Positions 28,143-37,575 of a stretch of DNA of 64,000 nucleotides are shown here, in pieces. The stretch lies in contig NZ_CP109603.1 in NCBI RefSeq assembly GCF_025905425.1, positions 4,170,501-4,234,500 on the forward strand, in the 5' to 3' direction. How positions within the stretch are numbered: position 1 is the first letter of the stretch; every line of letters begins with the position of its first letter. Both the position numbers and the translations under genes were made by a program. This stretch comes from Pseudomonas putida (GTDB taxonomy: Bacteria > Pseudomonadota > Gammaproteobacteria > Pseudomonadales > Pseudomonadaceae). The notes under the pieces were generated by a model. That model did no database searches. It was given only the letters and a program-made list of their open reading frames with translations, and was not told where the DNA came from.

Positions 28143-29072
28143 ATGCGTATCGTTGTTGCATTGGGCGGCAACGCCCTGCTGCGTCGCGGCGAGCCCATGA
28201 CCGCTGACAACCAGCGCGCCAATATCCGCACCGCCACCGAACAGATCGCCAAGATTCACCCCGGCAACGAACTGGTCATCGCCCACGGCAACGGCCCCCA
28301 GGTGGGCCTGCTGTCGCTGCAGGCGCTGTCATACAAGCCGGACGAAGCCTACCCGCTGGACGTGCTCGGCGCCGAGACCGAAGGCATGATCGGCTACATG
28401 ATCGAACAGGAGCTGGGCAACCTGCTGGCGTTCGAAGTGCCGTTCGCCACCCTGCTCACCCAGGTCGAAGTGGACGCCAACGACCCGGCCTTCAAAGACC
28501 CGACCAAGTTCATCGGCCCGGTCTACAGCAAGGAAGAAGCCGAGCGCCTGGCCAAGGAAAAAGGCTGGGTGGTCAAGCCCGACGGCGACAAATACCGCCG
28601 TGTGGTGGCCAGCCCCAAACCCAAGCGCATCTTCGAAATCCGCCCGATCAAGTGGCTGCTGGAAAAGAGCAGCATCGTGATTTGCGCCGGCGGCGGTGGC
28701 ATCCCCACCATGTACGATGAAAACCGCAAGCTCAAAGGCATCGAAGCGGTCATCGACAAGGACCTGTGCTCGGCACTGCTGGCCGAGCAACTGGAAGCCG
28801 ACCTTCTGATAATCGCCACCGACGTCGATGCGGCCTACATTGACTGGGGCAAGCCTACGCAAAAAGCCATTGCCCAGGCCCACCCTGACGAACTCGAGCG
28901 CCTGGGCTTCGCCGCCGGCTCCATGGGGCCGAAGGTGCAAGCTGCCAGTGACTTTGCCCGCAACACCGGCAAAGTGGCGGTGATCAGCTCGCTGGAGAAC
29001 ATCGAAGACATCGTCAAAGGCACCGCCGGCACCCGGGTTTCCACCGCCAAGCCTGGGATCAGCTACCGTTGA
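28143..29072 (+). CDS. arcC: carbamate kinase
   Basis: Transfers phosphate from carbamoyl phosphate to ADP, the ATP-yielding step of arginine fermentation. The 309-residue protein begins [15 protein letters not shown] and has [12 protein letters not shown], the [13 protein letters not shown] substrate loop and [12 protein letters not shown], all typical of carbamate kinases in the amino-acid kinase fold. It is separated from arcB by 147 bp with a REP pair, and followed by a strong hairpin. Confidence 0.97.
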   Translation: MRIVVALGGNALLRRGEPMTADNQRANIRTATEQIAKIHPGNELVIAHGNGPQVGLLSLQALSYKPDEAYPLDVLGAETEGMIGYMIEQELGNLLAFEVPFATLLTQVEVDANDPAFKDPTKFIGPVYSKEEAERLAKEKGWVVKPDGDKYRRVVASPKPKRIFEIRPIKWLLEKSSIVICAGGGGIPTMYDENRKLKGIEAVIDKDLCSALLAEQLEADLLIIATDVDAAYIDWGKPTQKAIAQAHPDELERLGFAAGSMGPKVQAASDFARNTGKVAVISSLENIEDIVKGTAGTRVSTAKPGISYR

Positions 29073-29080
29073 ATGCAGTG

Positions 29081-29105
29081 GGCGGGCGCCTGGCGCCCGC
29101 CATTT
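29081..29105 (+). terminator. terminator after arcC
   Basis: GGCGGGCGCC (29081-29090) and GGCGCCCGCC (29092-29101) are perfect inverted arms, followed by ATTTTC. It overlaps the ribosome-site region of the next gene, so some read-through is likely. Confidence 0.7.
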
Positions 29106-29128
29106 TCGACCTTCCAAAGGAGCTTGCC

Positions 29129-29497
29129 ATGGCCCAGTACCACCCCGGTCATGTACACATCGAGCGCACCGCGCTGAACACCAATGACCACAGCTATGAC
29201 CTGAACATCGAATACGAGGCAGTGTCGGATCCCAGGGAAGGCAGAGGCATTCAGTTCCACATGCATGGCAGCATCGAAGGCAAGACGGTGGAGGAGAAGT
29301 TCTTCCTGCCCAAGGACCAGGTGTTGCCCAGCTTCCTCATGCTGTTGACCCGCAAGGCTCAGTCTTACCTGGCCCCGCCGAAGAAATTCGAGAACCTGAG
29401 TTCACCGCACAAACTCTACGACTATATGTTCGCGGACATTCGCGAAAAGCTGGACGTGAAATCAGGCGACGCGATCAAGCCTGAACATCTGGAGTGA
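29129..29497 (+). CDS. DUF5064 family protein
   Basis: A 122-residue soluble protein beginning MAQYHPGHVHIERTALN, with DLNIEYEAVSDPREGRGIQF and LPKDQVLPSFLMLLTRKAQ. This matches a family of small conserved Pseudomonas proteins (DUF5064). No catalytic motif, signal peptide or membrane segment is visible. The ATG at 29129 has AAAGGAG upstream. It sits 56 bp after arcC beyond a hairpin and may be co-expressed with the arc genes. Function unknown. Confidence 0.75.
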   Translation: MAQYHPGHVHIERTALNTNDHSYDLNIEYEAVSDPREGRGIQFHMHGSIEGKTVEEKFFLPKDQVLPSFLMLLTRKAQSYLAPPKKFENLSSPHKLYDYMFADIREKLDVKSGDAIKPEHLE

Positions 29498-29509
29498 GTT
29501 CAGAATTTT

Positions 29510-29614
29510 GGGGCTGCTTTGCAGCCCTATCGCGACACAAGGCCGCTCCCACAGGAGAATGCGTCAACTTTGTGGGAGCGGCCTTGCGTCGCGAAAGGGC
29601 CGCAAAGCGGCCCC
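29510..29614. repeat. REP pair, GGCCGC subtype
   Basis: Opposed units with the core CGCGACACAAGGCCGCTCCC and GGGAGCGGCCTTGCGTCGCG, extended by GGGGCTGC/GCAGCCC and GGGCCGC/GCGGCCC hairpins. The core differs from the GCGGGCAAGCCCGC type seen elsewhere in the window. Confidence 0.85.
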
Positions 29615-29667
29615 GGCAATGTTAAGGCATACTACCGCCCTCCCCGGCCACCACCCCAACCCTCCCC

Positions 29668-31176
29668 ATGCGCATCCACGTCAGCTTCATCGACCGCGTC
29701 GGCATCACCCAGGAAGTCCTCGCCCTGCTCGGTGCCCGCAACCTCAACCTGGACGCCGTGGAGATGGTCCCGCCGAACGTCTACATCGACGCCCCGACCC
29801 TCAGCCCCGCCGTGCTCGAAGAGCTGCACGATGCCTTGTTCGAAGTGCACGGCGTGCAGTCGGTGGATGTGGTCGACATCCTCCCAGGCCAACGCCGCCA
29901 CCTGCAACTCGACGCCCTGCTCGCTGCCATGAGCGACCCGGTACTGGCCGTGGACAGCGCAGGCCTGGTGCTGCTGGCCAACCCGGCGCTGATCGCCCTG
30001 TGCGGGCGCGAGTCGGCCGGGCGCTCGGTGGGCGAACTGTTCGGCGACAACGGCCTGCTACAGGCCCTGCAGGACAACAACTTCCACCTGCCGATGCGTG
30101 AGATGCAGCTCAACGGCCAGAGCCTGCTGCTCGACGCCACGCCGATCACCAACGCTGGCGGCCTGCTGACCCTGTATCCACCGACACGCATGGGTGAGCG
30201 CCTGTCGGCCTTGCACCACGACCACGCCGAAGGGTTCGACGCCCTGCTGGGTGAATCACCAGCCATCCGTACCCTCAAGGCCCGCGCCTTGCGTGTGGCA
30301 GCCCTCGATGCCCCCTTGCTGGTGCACGGTGAAACCGGCACCGGCAAGGAACTCGTGGCCCGCGCCTGCCATGCCATCAGCAGCCGACACGCCGCGCCGT
30401 TCCTTGCCCTGAACTGCGCCGCGCTACCCGAGAGCCTGGCCGAAAGCGAGCTGTTCGGCTATGCCCCAGGCGCCTTTACCGGCGCGCAGCGGGGTGGCAA
30501 ACCGGGGTTGATGGAGCTGGCCAACCAAGGCACGGTGTTTCTCGACGAAATCGGCGAAATGTCACCCTACCTGCAGGCCAAGTTGCTGCGTTTTCTCAGC
30601 GACGGCAGCTTCCGCCGCGTAGGTGGCGACCGCGAGGTGAAGGTGGATGTACGCATCATCAGCGCCACCCACCGCGACCTGGAGCACATGGTGGCCGAAG
30701 GCACCTTCCGTGAAGACCTGTTCTACCGCCTCAACGTGCTCAACCTGCAGGTGCCGCCGCTGCGCGACCGTGGCCAGGACATCCTGATGCTGGCGCATTT
30801 CTTCATGCAGCAGGCCTGCACGCAAATTCAGCGCCCGCCTTGCCGCCTCACGCCAGCCACCCACTCGGCGCTGTTGGCCAACCCCTGGCCGGGCAACGTA
30901 CGCCAGCTGCAGAACGTGATTTTCCGCGCTGCGGCCATTTGCGAGAGCAACCTGGTGGACATTGGCGACCTGGATATTGCCGGCACCTCGGTGGCCCGTG
31001 GCCAGGATGGCGAAGTGGCAAGCCTGGAGCAGGCCGTGGGGGATTTCGAACGGGAGCTGTTGCAGCGTTTGTATGCAAGCTACCCCTCGACACGGCAATT
31101 GGCAGGCAGGCTGCAAACTTCGCATACCGCCATTGCGCAGCGGCTGCGCAAGTACGGTATTCCCCAAAAGCCATGA
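29668..31176 (+). CDS. TyrR/GcsR-like sigma-54-dependent transcriptional activator
   Basis: A 502-residue regulator with an N-terminal ACT-like domain (1-75, FIDRVGITQEVLALLGARNL), a PAS domain (78-185), and an AAA+ domain. Walker A is GETGTGKE (221-228), GAFTGA (268-273) contacts sigma-54, and Walker B is TVFLDEIGEM. A C-terminal Fis-like helix-turn-helix (QLAGRLQTSHTAIAQRLRKYG) follows. TyrR of E. coli lacks GAFTGA; its presence here points to a true sigma-54 activator like PhhR or GcsR. The gcv operon downstream has a sigma-54 promoter, so glycine or serine catabolism is the likely target. Confidence 0.85.
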   Translation: MRIHVSFIDRVGITQEVLALLGARNLNLDAVEMVPPNVYIDAPTLSPAVLEELHDALFEVHGVQSVDVVDILPGQRRHLQLDALLAAMSDPVLAVDSAGLVLLANPALIALCGRESAGRSVGELFGDNGLLQALQDNNFHLPMREMQLNGQSLLLDATPITNAGGLLTLYPPTRMGERLSALHHDHAEGFDALLGESPAIRTLKARALRVAALDAPLLVHGETGTGKELVARACHAISSRHAAPFLALNCAALPESLAESELFGYAPGAFTGAQRGGKPGLMELANQGTVFLDEIGEMSPYLQAKLLRFLSDGSFRRVGGDREVKVDVRIISATHRDLEHMVAEGTFREDLFYRLNVLNLQVPPLRDRGQDILMLAHFFMQQACTQIQRPPCRLTPATHSALLANPWPGNVRQLQNVIFRAAAICESNLVDIGDLDIAGTSVARGQDGEVASLEQAVGDFERELLQRLYASYPSTRQLAGRLQTSHTAIAQRLRKYGIPQKP

Positions 31177-31291
31177 AGGTTGTTGAAAAGTCCGGAAGCG
31201 CTTCAGTATTGTCCTACAGGGTGCACCGATACTACCCAACTGTGCTTGCGTAGAATGGCCGCTCGCCTGTGGATATAAAAAGAGCACCCTG

Positions 31292-32497
31292 ATGTTTGAA
31301 CTCGACTTTTACGGCACCTTGGTAGCGGCTTCTTTAGTACTTTTATTAGGCCGCGGCCTGGTCGCACGCGTGGGTTTATTACGCACCTACAACATACCAG
31401 AGCCCGTCGCCGGCGGTTTGGTCGTTGCGTTTTGCCTGTTAGGGCTGCGGCACTTTGATATCCACGTGCAGTTCGATACTTCCCTGCAAACGCCCTTGAT
31501 GCTGGCGTTTTTCGCCACCATTGGTTTGAGTGCAGACTTTGCCAGCCTGAAAAAGGGTGGGCGTGTCGTTGCCATCTTCCTGCTGGTGGTGACTGGCCTG
31601 CTGCTGGTTCAGAATGCCATGGGCATCGGGCTGGCCACGGCATTGGGCCTCGACCCGCTGATGGGCCTGCTGGCCGGTTCGGTTACCCTGTCCGGTGGCC
31701 ATGGCACAGGCGCCGCCTGGGGCGCAACGTTCAGTGAGCAGTTTGGCCTGGCCTCTGCCTCCGAGCTGGCACTGGCCGCTGCAACGTTCGGCCTGGTGTT
31801 GGGCGGCCTGATCGGTGGCCCGGTCGCGCGCTTGCTGGTCAAGCGCGTACAAACCAGCGGCATAGCGCAAGCGCAGCCACAACAGCCCAGGGGCTTTGAA
31901 CAACCGAACGAAGAGCGCCTGATCACCTCAGCCAGCTTTATCGAAACCCTCGCGCTGATTGCCGTCAGCTTGCTGGCGGGCTCACTGTTGAACGGCCTGT
32001 TAAAGGGCACTGCACTTGAATTGCCAACCTTCGTTTGTGTGTTGTTCGTCGGCGTAGTATTGCGCAATGGGCTTTCAGCCTTGGGCGCGTATCGTGTGTT
32101 CGAGCGTGAAGTTTCAGTGCTGGGTAATGTCAGTCTTTCACTGTTTTTGGCGATTGCGTTGATGTCGCTTAAATTATGGGACTTGGCGGCACTGGCGTTC
32201 CCGTTCTTTATTCTTTTGGCTACGCAAGCACTGGTCATGGCATTGTTTGCCATCTTCATTACGTTCAGGGTCATGGGCAGTAACTATGACGCAGCTGTAT
32301 TAGCGGCTGGGCATTGCGGTTTTGGCCTGGGAGCCACGCCGACCGCCATTGCCAACATGCAAGCCGTGACGCAACGCTACGGGCCTTCGCATATCGCCTT
32401 TCTGGTAGTACCGATGGTGGGTGCGTTCTTCATCGATATCATCAATGTGATCGTGATCAAGTTGTATTTGGCCTTGCCGTTCTTCACGGCTGGCTGA
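31292..32497 (+). CDS. gltS: sodium/glutamate symporter
   Basis: A 401-residue inner-membrane protein of the ESS family, with about ten to twelve membrane segments. Family marks are YNIPEPVAGGL, ATIGLSADFASLKKGG, and the GSVTLSGGHGTGAAWG re-entrant loop, repeated in the second half as AAGHCGFGLGATPTAIANM. It imports glutamate with sodium. It lies between the activator gene and the gcv operon. The first codons are TTA/AT-rich compared with neighbours. No sigma-54 or clear sigma-70 promoter was recognised upstream. Confidence 0.93.
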   Translation: MFELDFYGTLVAASLVLLLGRGLVARVGLLRTYNIPEPVAGGLVVAFCLLGLRHFDIHVQFDTSLQTPLMLAFFATIGLSADFASLKKGGRVVAIFLLVVTGLLLVQNAMGIGLATALGLDPLMGLLAGSVTLSGGHGTGAAWGATFSEQFGLASASELALAAATFGLVLGGLIGGPVARLLVKRVQTSGIAQAQPQQPRGFEQPNEERLITSASFIETLALIAVSLLAGSLLNGLLKGTALELPTFVCVLFVGVVLRNGLSALGAYRVFEREVSVLGNVSLSLFLAIALMSLKLWDLAALAFPFFILLATQALVMALFAIFITFRVMGSNYDAAVLAAGHCGFGLGATPTAIANMQAVTQRYGPSHIAFLVVPMVGAFFIDIINVIVIKLYLALPFFTAG

Positions 32498-32509
32498 AGC
32501 TTTAACAAC

Positions 32510-32544
32510 GTATCGAAATCACTACACCGTACTGATTTCGATAC
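32510..32544. repeat. long inverted repeat GTATCGAAATCA after gltS
   Basis: GTATCGAAATCA (32510-32521) and TGATTTCGATAC (32533-32544) are perfect 12-bp inverted arms around 11 bp. No T-run follows on the plus strand. A third related copy, GTATCGATTTCA, lies at 32610-32621. They may be activator sites for the gcv promoter rather than a terminator. Confidence 0.7.
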
Positions 32545-32568
32545 AACCCCTCTCGAGTGCGTCTACAC

Positions 32569-32591
32569 AAGGGTTTGATCCTCAAACCCTT
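32569..32591 (+). terminator. gltS: terminator of gltS
   Basis: AAGGGTTTGA (32569-32578) and TCAAACCCTT (32582-32591) form a perfect stem with a TCC loop, followed by TTCCTCC. A-rich side on the left makes it plausible in both directions. Confidence 0.6.
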
Positions 32592-32609
32592 TTCCTCCCC
32601 CCGCCTTCT

Positions 32610-32621
32610 GTATCGATTTCA
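32610..32621. promoter_or_regulatory. third GTATCGAWWTCA element upstream of gcvH
   Basis: GTATCGATTTCA differs from the arms at 32510 and 32533 only in the central WW. The adjoining TTTCATTC-CAGAA-GAATGAAA (32617-32637) is a further perfect hairpin. It lies about 105 bp upstream of the predicted sigma-54 start, a usual distance for an activator site. Confidence 0.5.
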
Positions 32622-32654
32622 TTCCAGAAGAATGAAAGCCTTCTCGCAAAATAT

Positions 32655-32667
32655 AATCAAATCATTG
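32655..32667. promoter_or_regulatory. IHF site in the gcvH promoter
   Basis: AATCAA-ATCA-TTG matches the IHF consensus WATCAANNNNTTR at every defined position. It lies 22 bp before the -24 element in AT-rich sequence, where it would bend DNA between an upstream activator and sigma-54 polymerase. Confidence 0.65.
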
Positions 32668-32689
32668 ATTTATAAGAACTTTTTCCTAC

Positions 32690-32705
32690 TGGCCGCATTA
32701 TTGCT
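32690..32705 (+). promoter_or_regulatory. gcvH: sigma-54 promoter of the gcvH operon
   Basis: TGGCCGCATTATTGCT fits TGGCACG-N4-TTGCA with the exact GG-N10-GC spacing (-24 GG at 32691, -12 GC at 32703). Transcription would begin near 32715, giving a leader of about 56 nt before the gcvH ATG. Confidence 0.75.
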
Positions 32706-32770
32706 AGGGATATTCCAACCCAAGAGCGCGGAGCCACCGCGCCCAACGCCCTGCTTCCCGAGGAATTCCC

Positions 32771-33154
32771 ATGAGCGAGTTGCGTTTCACCGAAGATCAC
32801 GAATGGCTGCGCGTCGAAGCCGACGGCAGCGTCACCGTGGGCATCACCGCCTACGCCCAGAACGCCCTCGGCGATGTGGTCTTCGTGCAACTGCCTGAGC
32901 TGCAGCAGTACGAAAAAGGTGCCGAAGCCTCCACCGTCGAATCGGTCAAGGCCGCCAGCGGCGTGTACATGCCGCTGACCGGCGAAGTGGTCGAAGTCAA
33001 CGGCCAGCTCGAAGACAGCCCGGAACTGGTCAACGAAGACCCGATGGGCGAAGGCTGGTTCTTCCGCTTCACCCCGGCCGACATGAGCGAAGTCACCGCC
33101 CTGCTCGACCAGGACGCTTACGACCGCCTGCTCAAAGCCAACGACGACGCCTGA
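32771..33154 (+). CDS. gcvH: glycine cleavage system H protein
   Basis: Carries the aminomethyl group of glycine on a lipoyl arm between the P, T and L proteins. The 127-residue protein has the family hybrid-lipoyl fold: [20 protein letters not shown], then [12 protein letters not shown] and the lipoylated Lys at about 60 in [11 protein letters not shown]. It is the first gene of gcvH-gcvP-sdaA-gcvT, 11 bp before gcvP, and has GAGGAA before the ATG. Transcription appears sigma-54-dependent. Confidence 0.96.
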   Translation: MSELRFTEDHEWLRVEADGSVTVGITAYAQNALGDVVFVQLPELQQYEKGAEASTVESVKAASGVYMPLTGEVVEVNGQLEDSPELVNEDPMGEGWFFRFTPADMSEVTALLDQDAYDRLLKANDDA

Positions 33155-33165
33155 GGAACCGCACC

Positions 33166-36021
33166 ATGACCATCAACCTCGGCACCGCCAACGAATTCAT
33201 CGCCCGTCACATCGGCCCACGCGCGGCTGACGAACAGGCCATGCTCGCCGCCCTGGGTTTCGATTCCCTGGACGCCATGACCGCTGCGGTCATCCCCGAC
33301 AGCATCAAGGGCACCAGCGTGCTCGGTGCCGAAGACGGCCAGAGCGAAGCCGACGCCCTCGCTGCGCTGAAAGCCATCGCCGGCACCAATCAGTTGTTCA
33401 AGAGCTACATTGGCCAGGGCTACTACAACACCCACACCCCGGCACCGATCCTGCGCAACCTGTTGGAAAACCCGGCCTGGTACACCGCCTACACCCCTTA
33501 CCAGCCAGAGATTTCCCAAGGCCGTCTGGAAGCACTGCTGAACTTCCAGACCCTGATCAGCGACCTGACCGGCCTGCCGATCGCCAACGCCTCCCTGCTC
33601 GACGAAGCCACCGCCGCTGCCGAGGCCATGACCTTCTGCAAGCGCCTGTCGAAGAACAAGGCCAGCCATGCCTTCTTCGCCTCCAGCCATTGCCACCCGC
33701 AGACCCTCGACGTGCTGCGCACCCGCGCCGAGCCGCTGGGTATCGACGTCGTGGTCGGCGACGAACGTGAACTGACCGATGTCAGCGCCTTCTTCGGTGC
33801 GCTGCTGCAATACCCGGCCAGCAATGGCGAGGTGTTCGACTACCGCGAACTGGTACAGCGCTTCCACGCCGCCAATGCCCTGGTTGCCGTCGCTGCCGAC
33901 CTGCTGGCCCTGACCCTGCTGACCCCACCGGGCGAGTTCGAGGCCGACGTGGCCATCGGCAGCGCCCAGCGCTTCGGCGTGCCGTTGGGCTTCGGCGGCC
34001 CGCATGCGGCCTACTTCGCCACCCGTGACGCGTTCAAGCGCGACATGCCAGGCCGCCTGGTCGGCGTGTCGATCGACCGCTTTGGCAAGACCGCCCTGCG
34101 CCTGGCCATGCAAACCCGCGAACAGCACATCCGCCGTGAAAAGGCCACCAGCAACATCTGTACCGCCCAGGTGCTGCTGGCCAACATCGCCAGCATGTTC
34201 GCCGTGTACCACGGCCCAGTCGGCCTCAAGCGCATCGCCCAGCGCACCCACGCACTGACCGCTATCCTCGCCGCTGGCCTCAAGGCCATGGGCGTTCAGG
34301 TCGTCGGCGACAGCGCGTTCGATACCCTGACCCTGGCGACCGGCGAGGCCACCGCCAGCCTGCATGCCAACGCCCGCGCCCAGCGCATCAACCTGCGCCA
34401 GATCGATGCTGGCCATGTTGGCCTGTCGCTCGACGAGACCACCGCCCAGGCTGACGTGGAAGCGCTCTGGCAACTGCTGGCCGGCGACCAGCCGCAACCG
34501 GACTTCGCCGCCCTCGCCGCCAGCACTGGCTCGCTGCTGCCAACCGGCCTGCTGCGTCAGTCGGCGATCCTCGAACACCCGGTATTCAACCGCTACCACA
34601 GCGAAACCGAGCTGATGCGTTACCTGCGCCGCCTGGCCGACAAGGACCTGGCGCTGGATCGCAGCATGATCCCGCTGGGGTCGTGCACCATGAAGCTCAA
34701 CGCTGCCAGTGAAATGATCCCGGTCACCTGGGCCGAGTTCGGCAACCTGCACCCGTTTGCCCCGGCCGAACAGAGCCAGGGCTACCTGCAGATGACCACC
34801 GAGCTGGAAGCCATGCTGTGCGCCGCCACCGGCTACGACGCGGTATCGCTGCAACCCAACGCCGGCTCCCAAGGCGAGTACGCAGGCCTGCTGGCCATTC
34901 GCGCCTACCACCGTAGCCGCGGCGAAGGCCATCGCGATATCTGCCTGATTCCCTCTTCGGCCCACGGCACCAACCCTGCGACCGCGAACATGGCAGGCAT
35001 GCGCGTGGTCGTCACCGCGTGTGATGCCCGTGGCAACGTCGATGTCGAGGACCTGCGTGCCAAAGCCCTCGAACACCGCGAGCGCCTGGCGGCCATCATG
35101 ATCACCTACCCGTCGACCCACGGCGTGTTCGAGGAAGCGATCGGCGAAATCTGCGCGATCATCCACGACAACGGCGGCCAGGTTTACATCGACGGCGCTA
35201 ACATGAACGCCATGGTCGGCCTGTGTGCCCCAGGCAAGTTCGGCGGCGACGTTTCGCACCTGAACCTGCACAAGACCTTCTGCATCCCCCATGGGGGTGG
35301 CGGCCCGGGCGTCGGCCCGATCGGCGTCAAGTCGCACCTGGCGCCGTTCCTGCCAGGCCATGCGCAGTTGGAGAACCACCAGGGCGCGGTGTGCGCCGCA
35401 CCCTTCGGCAGCGCCAGCATCCTGCCGATCACCTGGATGTACATCCGCATGATGGGCGGTGCCGGCCTCAAGCGCGCCTCGCAAATGGCCATCCTCAACG
35501 CCAATTACATCGCCCGCCGCCTGGAAGAGCACTATCCTGTTCTATACACCGGTAGCAATGGCCTGGTTGCCCACGAGTGCATCCTCGACCTGCGCCCGCT
35601 CAAGGACACCAGCGGCATCAGCGTCGACGATGTGGCCAAGCGCCTGATCGACTTCGGCTTCCACGCCCCGACCATGTCGTTCCCGGTGGCCGGCACGCTG
35701 ATGATCGAGCCGACCGAAAGCGAGTCCAAGCAAGAGCTGGACCGCTTCTGTGACGCGATGATCCAGATCCGCGAAGAAATTCGCGCCGTCGAAAACGGCA
35801 GCCTGGACAAGGACGACAACCCGCTGAAAAACGCACCGCACACGGCAGCGGAGTTGGTGGGCGAATGGGCCCACGGCTACAGCCGTGAGCAGGCGGTGTA
35901 CCCGCTGCCGAGCCTGGTGGAAAGCAAGTACTGGCCACCCGTCGGCCGCGTCGACAACGTGTTCGGCGACCGTAACCTGGTCTGCGCCTGCCCGTCGATC
36001 GAGAGCTACCAGGACGCCTGA
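33166..36021 (+). CDS. gcvP: glycine dehydrogenase (decarboxylating), P protein
   Basis: PLP enzyme that decarboxylates glycine and loads the remaining methylamine on GcvH. The 951-residue single-chain form has two homologous halves; the PLP lysine is in [18 protein letters not shown] at about residue 703. The N-terminal half carries [21 protein letters not shown] and the C-terminal half [14 protein letters not shown]. It is separated from sdaA by a REP pair. Length matches the usual bacterial monomer-type GcvP. Confidence 0.97.
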   Translation: MTINLGTANEFIARHIGPRAADEQAMLAALGFDSLDAMTAAVIPDSIKGTSVLGAEDGQSEADALAALKAIAGTNQLFKSYIGQGYYNTHTPAPILRNLLENPAWYTAYTPYQPEISQGRLEALLNFQTLISDLTGLPIANASLLDEATAAAEAMTFCKRLSKNKASHAFFASSHCHPQTLDVLRTRAEPLGIDVVVGDERELTDVSAFFGALLQYPASNGEVFDYRELVQRFHAANALVAVAADLLALTLLTPPGEFEADVAIGSAQRFGVPLGFGGPHAAYFATRDAFKRDMPGRLVGVSIDRFGKTALRLAMQTREQHIRREKATSNICTAQVLLANIASMFAVYHGPVGLKRIAQRTHALTAILAAGLKAMGVQVVGDSAFDTLTLATGEATASLHANARAQRINLRQIDAGHVGLSLDETTAQADVEALWQLLAGDQPQPDFAALAASTGSLLPTGLLRQSAILEHPVFNRYHSETELMRYLRRLADKDLALDRSMIPLGSCTMKLNAASEMIPVTWAEFGNLHPFAPAEQSQGYLQMTTELEAMLCAATGYDAVSLQPNAGSQGEYAGLLAIRAYHRSRGEGHRDICLIPSSAHGTNPATANMAGMRVVVTACDARGNVDVEDLRAKALEHRERLAAIMITYPSTHGVFEEAIGEICAIIHDNGGQVYIDGANMNAMVGLCAPGKFGGDVSHLNLHKTFCIPHGGGGPGVGPIGVKSHLAPFLPGHAQLENHQGAVCAAPFGSASILPITWMYIRMMGGAGLKRASQMAILNANYIARRLEEHYPVLYTGSNGLVAHECILDLRPLKDTSGISVDDVAKRLIDFGFHAPTMSFPVAGTLMIEPTESESKQELDRFCDAMIQIREEIRAVENGSLDKDDNPLKNAPHTAAELVGEWAHGYSREQAVYPLPSLVESKYWPPVGRVDNVFGDRNLVCACPSIESYQDA

Positions 36022-36039
36022 GGCGGTCTGTAGAACCCT

Positions 36040-36147
36040 GGGGCCGCTGCGCGGCCCTTTCGCGACGCAAGGCCGCTCCCACCGGGGCCGCACCGAGTTC
36101 CCTTGTGGGAGCGGCCTTGCGTCGCGAAAGGGCTGCGCAGCAGCCCC
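36040..36147. repeat. REP pair, GGCCGC subtype, between gcvP and sdaA
   Basis: Opposed cores CGCGACGCAAGGCCGCTCCC and GGGAGCGGCCTTGCGTCGCG with flanking GGGGCCGC/GCGGCCC and GGGCTGC/GCAGCCC hairpins. It is nearly the same as the element at 29510 and is inside the operon. Confidence 0.88.
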
Positions 36148-36171
36148 AACGGTTTAAAAGGAGGAAGCAGC

Positions 36172-37548
36172 ATGTCACTGAGCGTCTTCGACCTGTTCAA
36201 GATCGGCATCGGCCCCTCCAGCTCCCACACGGTCGGCCCGATGCGCGCCGCCGCACGTTTTGCCGAAGGCCTGCGCCGCGACGGCCTACTGGCCAGCACG
36301 GTCAGCGTCAAGGCCGAGCTGTATGGCTCGCTCGGCGCCACGGGTAAAGGCCACGGCAGCGACAAAGCGGTGTTGCTCGGCCTGGAAGGCGAGCACCCCG
36401 ACACCGTCGACACCGAAGCCATCCCCGCCCGCCTGCAGGCCATCCGCGACAGCGGCCACCTGCGCCTGCTCGGCGAACACGACATCGTCTTCGTTGAAAA
36501 ACAGCACCTGGCAATGATTCGCAAGCCACTGGCTTACCACCCCAATGGCATGATCTTCCGCGCCTTCGACCAAGCCGGCCTGCAGATTCGCAGCCGCGAG
36601 TACTACTCGGTTGGCGGCGGTTTCGTGGTCGACGAGGACGCTGCCGGCCACGACCGGATCGTCGAGGACAGCACACCGCTCACCTACCCGTTCAAGACCG
36701 CCAAGGCACTCCTTGGGCACTGCACCGCGCAGCACCTGTCAGTCAGCCAGGTGATGCTCGCCAACGAGGCGGCCTGGCGCCCAGAGGCCGAGACCCGCGC
36801 CGGCCTGCTGCGTATATGGCAGGTGATGCAGGATTGTGTCGAGGCCGGTTACCGCCATGAAGGCATCCTGCCGGGTGGGCTCAAGGTCAAGCGCCGGGCA
36901 CCGGCATTGTATCGACAGCTCAGCCAACACCCGGAAGCCAGCCTGCGCGATGCCCTGTCGGTGCTCGACTGGGTCAATCTCTATGCATTGGCGGTAAACG
37001 AGGAAAACGCCTACGGCGGGCGTGTGGTCACCGCGCCTACCAATGGCGCCGCTGGCATCGTCCCGGCGGTGCTGCACTACTACATGCGCTTTGTACCGGG
37101 CGCCAGCGAAGACGGGGTGGTGCGGTTTCTGCTCACGGCGGCGGCAATCGGCATTCTCTACAAGGAAAACGCCTCCATCTCCGGCGCCGAAGTCGGCTGC
37201 CAAGGCGAGGTGGGCGTGGCCTGCTCGATGGCTGCCGGCGCCCTGTGCGAAGTCATGGGCGGCACCGTGCAACAGGTGGAGAACGCCGCCGAGATCGGCA
37301 TGGAACACAACCTGGGCCTGACCTGCGACCCGATCGGCGGGCTGGTCCAGGTACCCTGCATCGAGCGCAACGCCATGGGCTCGGTGAAAGCGATCAACGC
37401 CGTGCGCATGGCCCTGCGCGGCGATGGGCAGCACTTTGTGTCGCTCGACAAAGTCATCCGTACCATGCGCCAGACCGGCGCCGACATGAAAAGCAAATAC
37501 AAGGAGACCGCCCGCGGCGGTCTGGCCGTCAACATCATCGAATGTTGA
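36172..37548 (+). CDS. sdaA: L-serine dehydratase (iron-sulfur type)
   Basis: Deaminates serine to pyruvate and ammonia, draining serine formed from glycine. The 458-residue single-chain form begins [20 protein letters not shown]. It ends with the alpha domain: [36 protein letters not shown] and the cluster Cys in [16 protein letters not shown]. The ATG at 36172 follows AAAGGAGG. In-frame sequence further upstream is REP translation and is rejected. It sits between gcvP and gcvT. Confidence 0.96.
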   Translation: MSLSVFDLFKIGIGPSSSHTVGPMRAAARFAEGLRRDGLLASTVSVKAELYGSLGATGKGHGSDKAVLLGLEGEHPDTVDTEAIPARLQAIRDSGHLRLLGEHDIVFVEKQHLAMIRKPLAYHPNGMIFRAFDQAGLQIRSREYYSVGGGFVVDEDAAGHDRIVEDSTPLTYPFKTAKALLGHCTAQHLSVSQVMLANEAAWRPEAETRAGLLRIWQVMQDCVEAGYRHEGILPGGLKVKRRAPALYRQLSQHPEASLRDALSVLDWVNLYALAVNEENAYGGRVVTAPTNGAAGIVPAVLHYYMRFVPGASEDGVVRFLLTAAAIGILYKENASISGAEVGCQGEVGVACSMAAGALCEVMGGTVQQVENAAEIGMEHNLGLTCDPIGGLVQVPCIERNAMGSVKAINAVRMALRGDGQHFVSLDKVIRTMRQTGADMKSKYKETARGGLAVNIIEC

Positions 37549-37575
37549 CCCGATAACAACACCAAGGAGTCACCG

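Noticed and set aside
32498..32770. Possible glycine riboswitch upstream of gcvH
   Set aside because: I looked for the conserved tandem aptamer pattern and saw none; the leader after the predicted sigma-54 start is only about 56 nt, too short for it.
33118..35532. An 804-codon open frame on the minus strand opposite gcvP
   Set aside because: Antisense of gcvP, with the same Ala/Gly/Val/His/Gln-rich composition and no recognisable domain.
36103..36171. Longer sdaA start ([10 protein letters not shown])
   Set aside because: The extra residues are translation of a REP element, and an ideal ribosome site lies before the ATG at 36172. The same reasoning removes similar leaders of gtsB, rlmF and the SnoaL-like gene.
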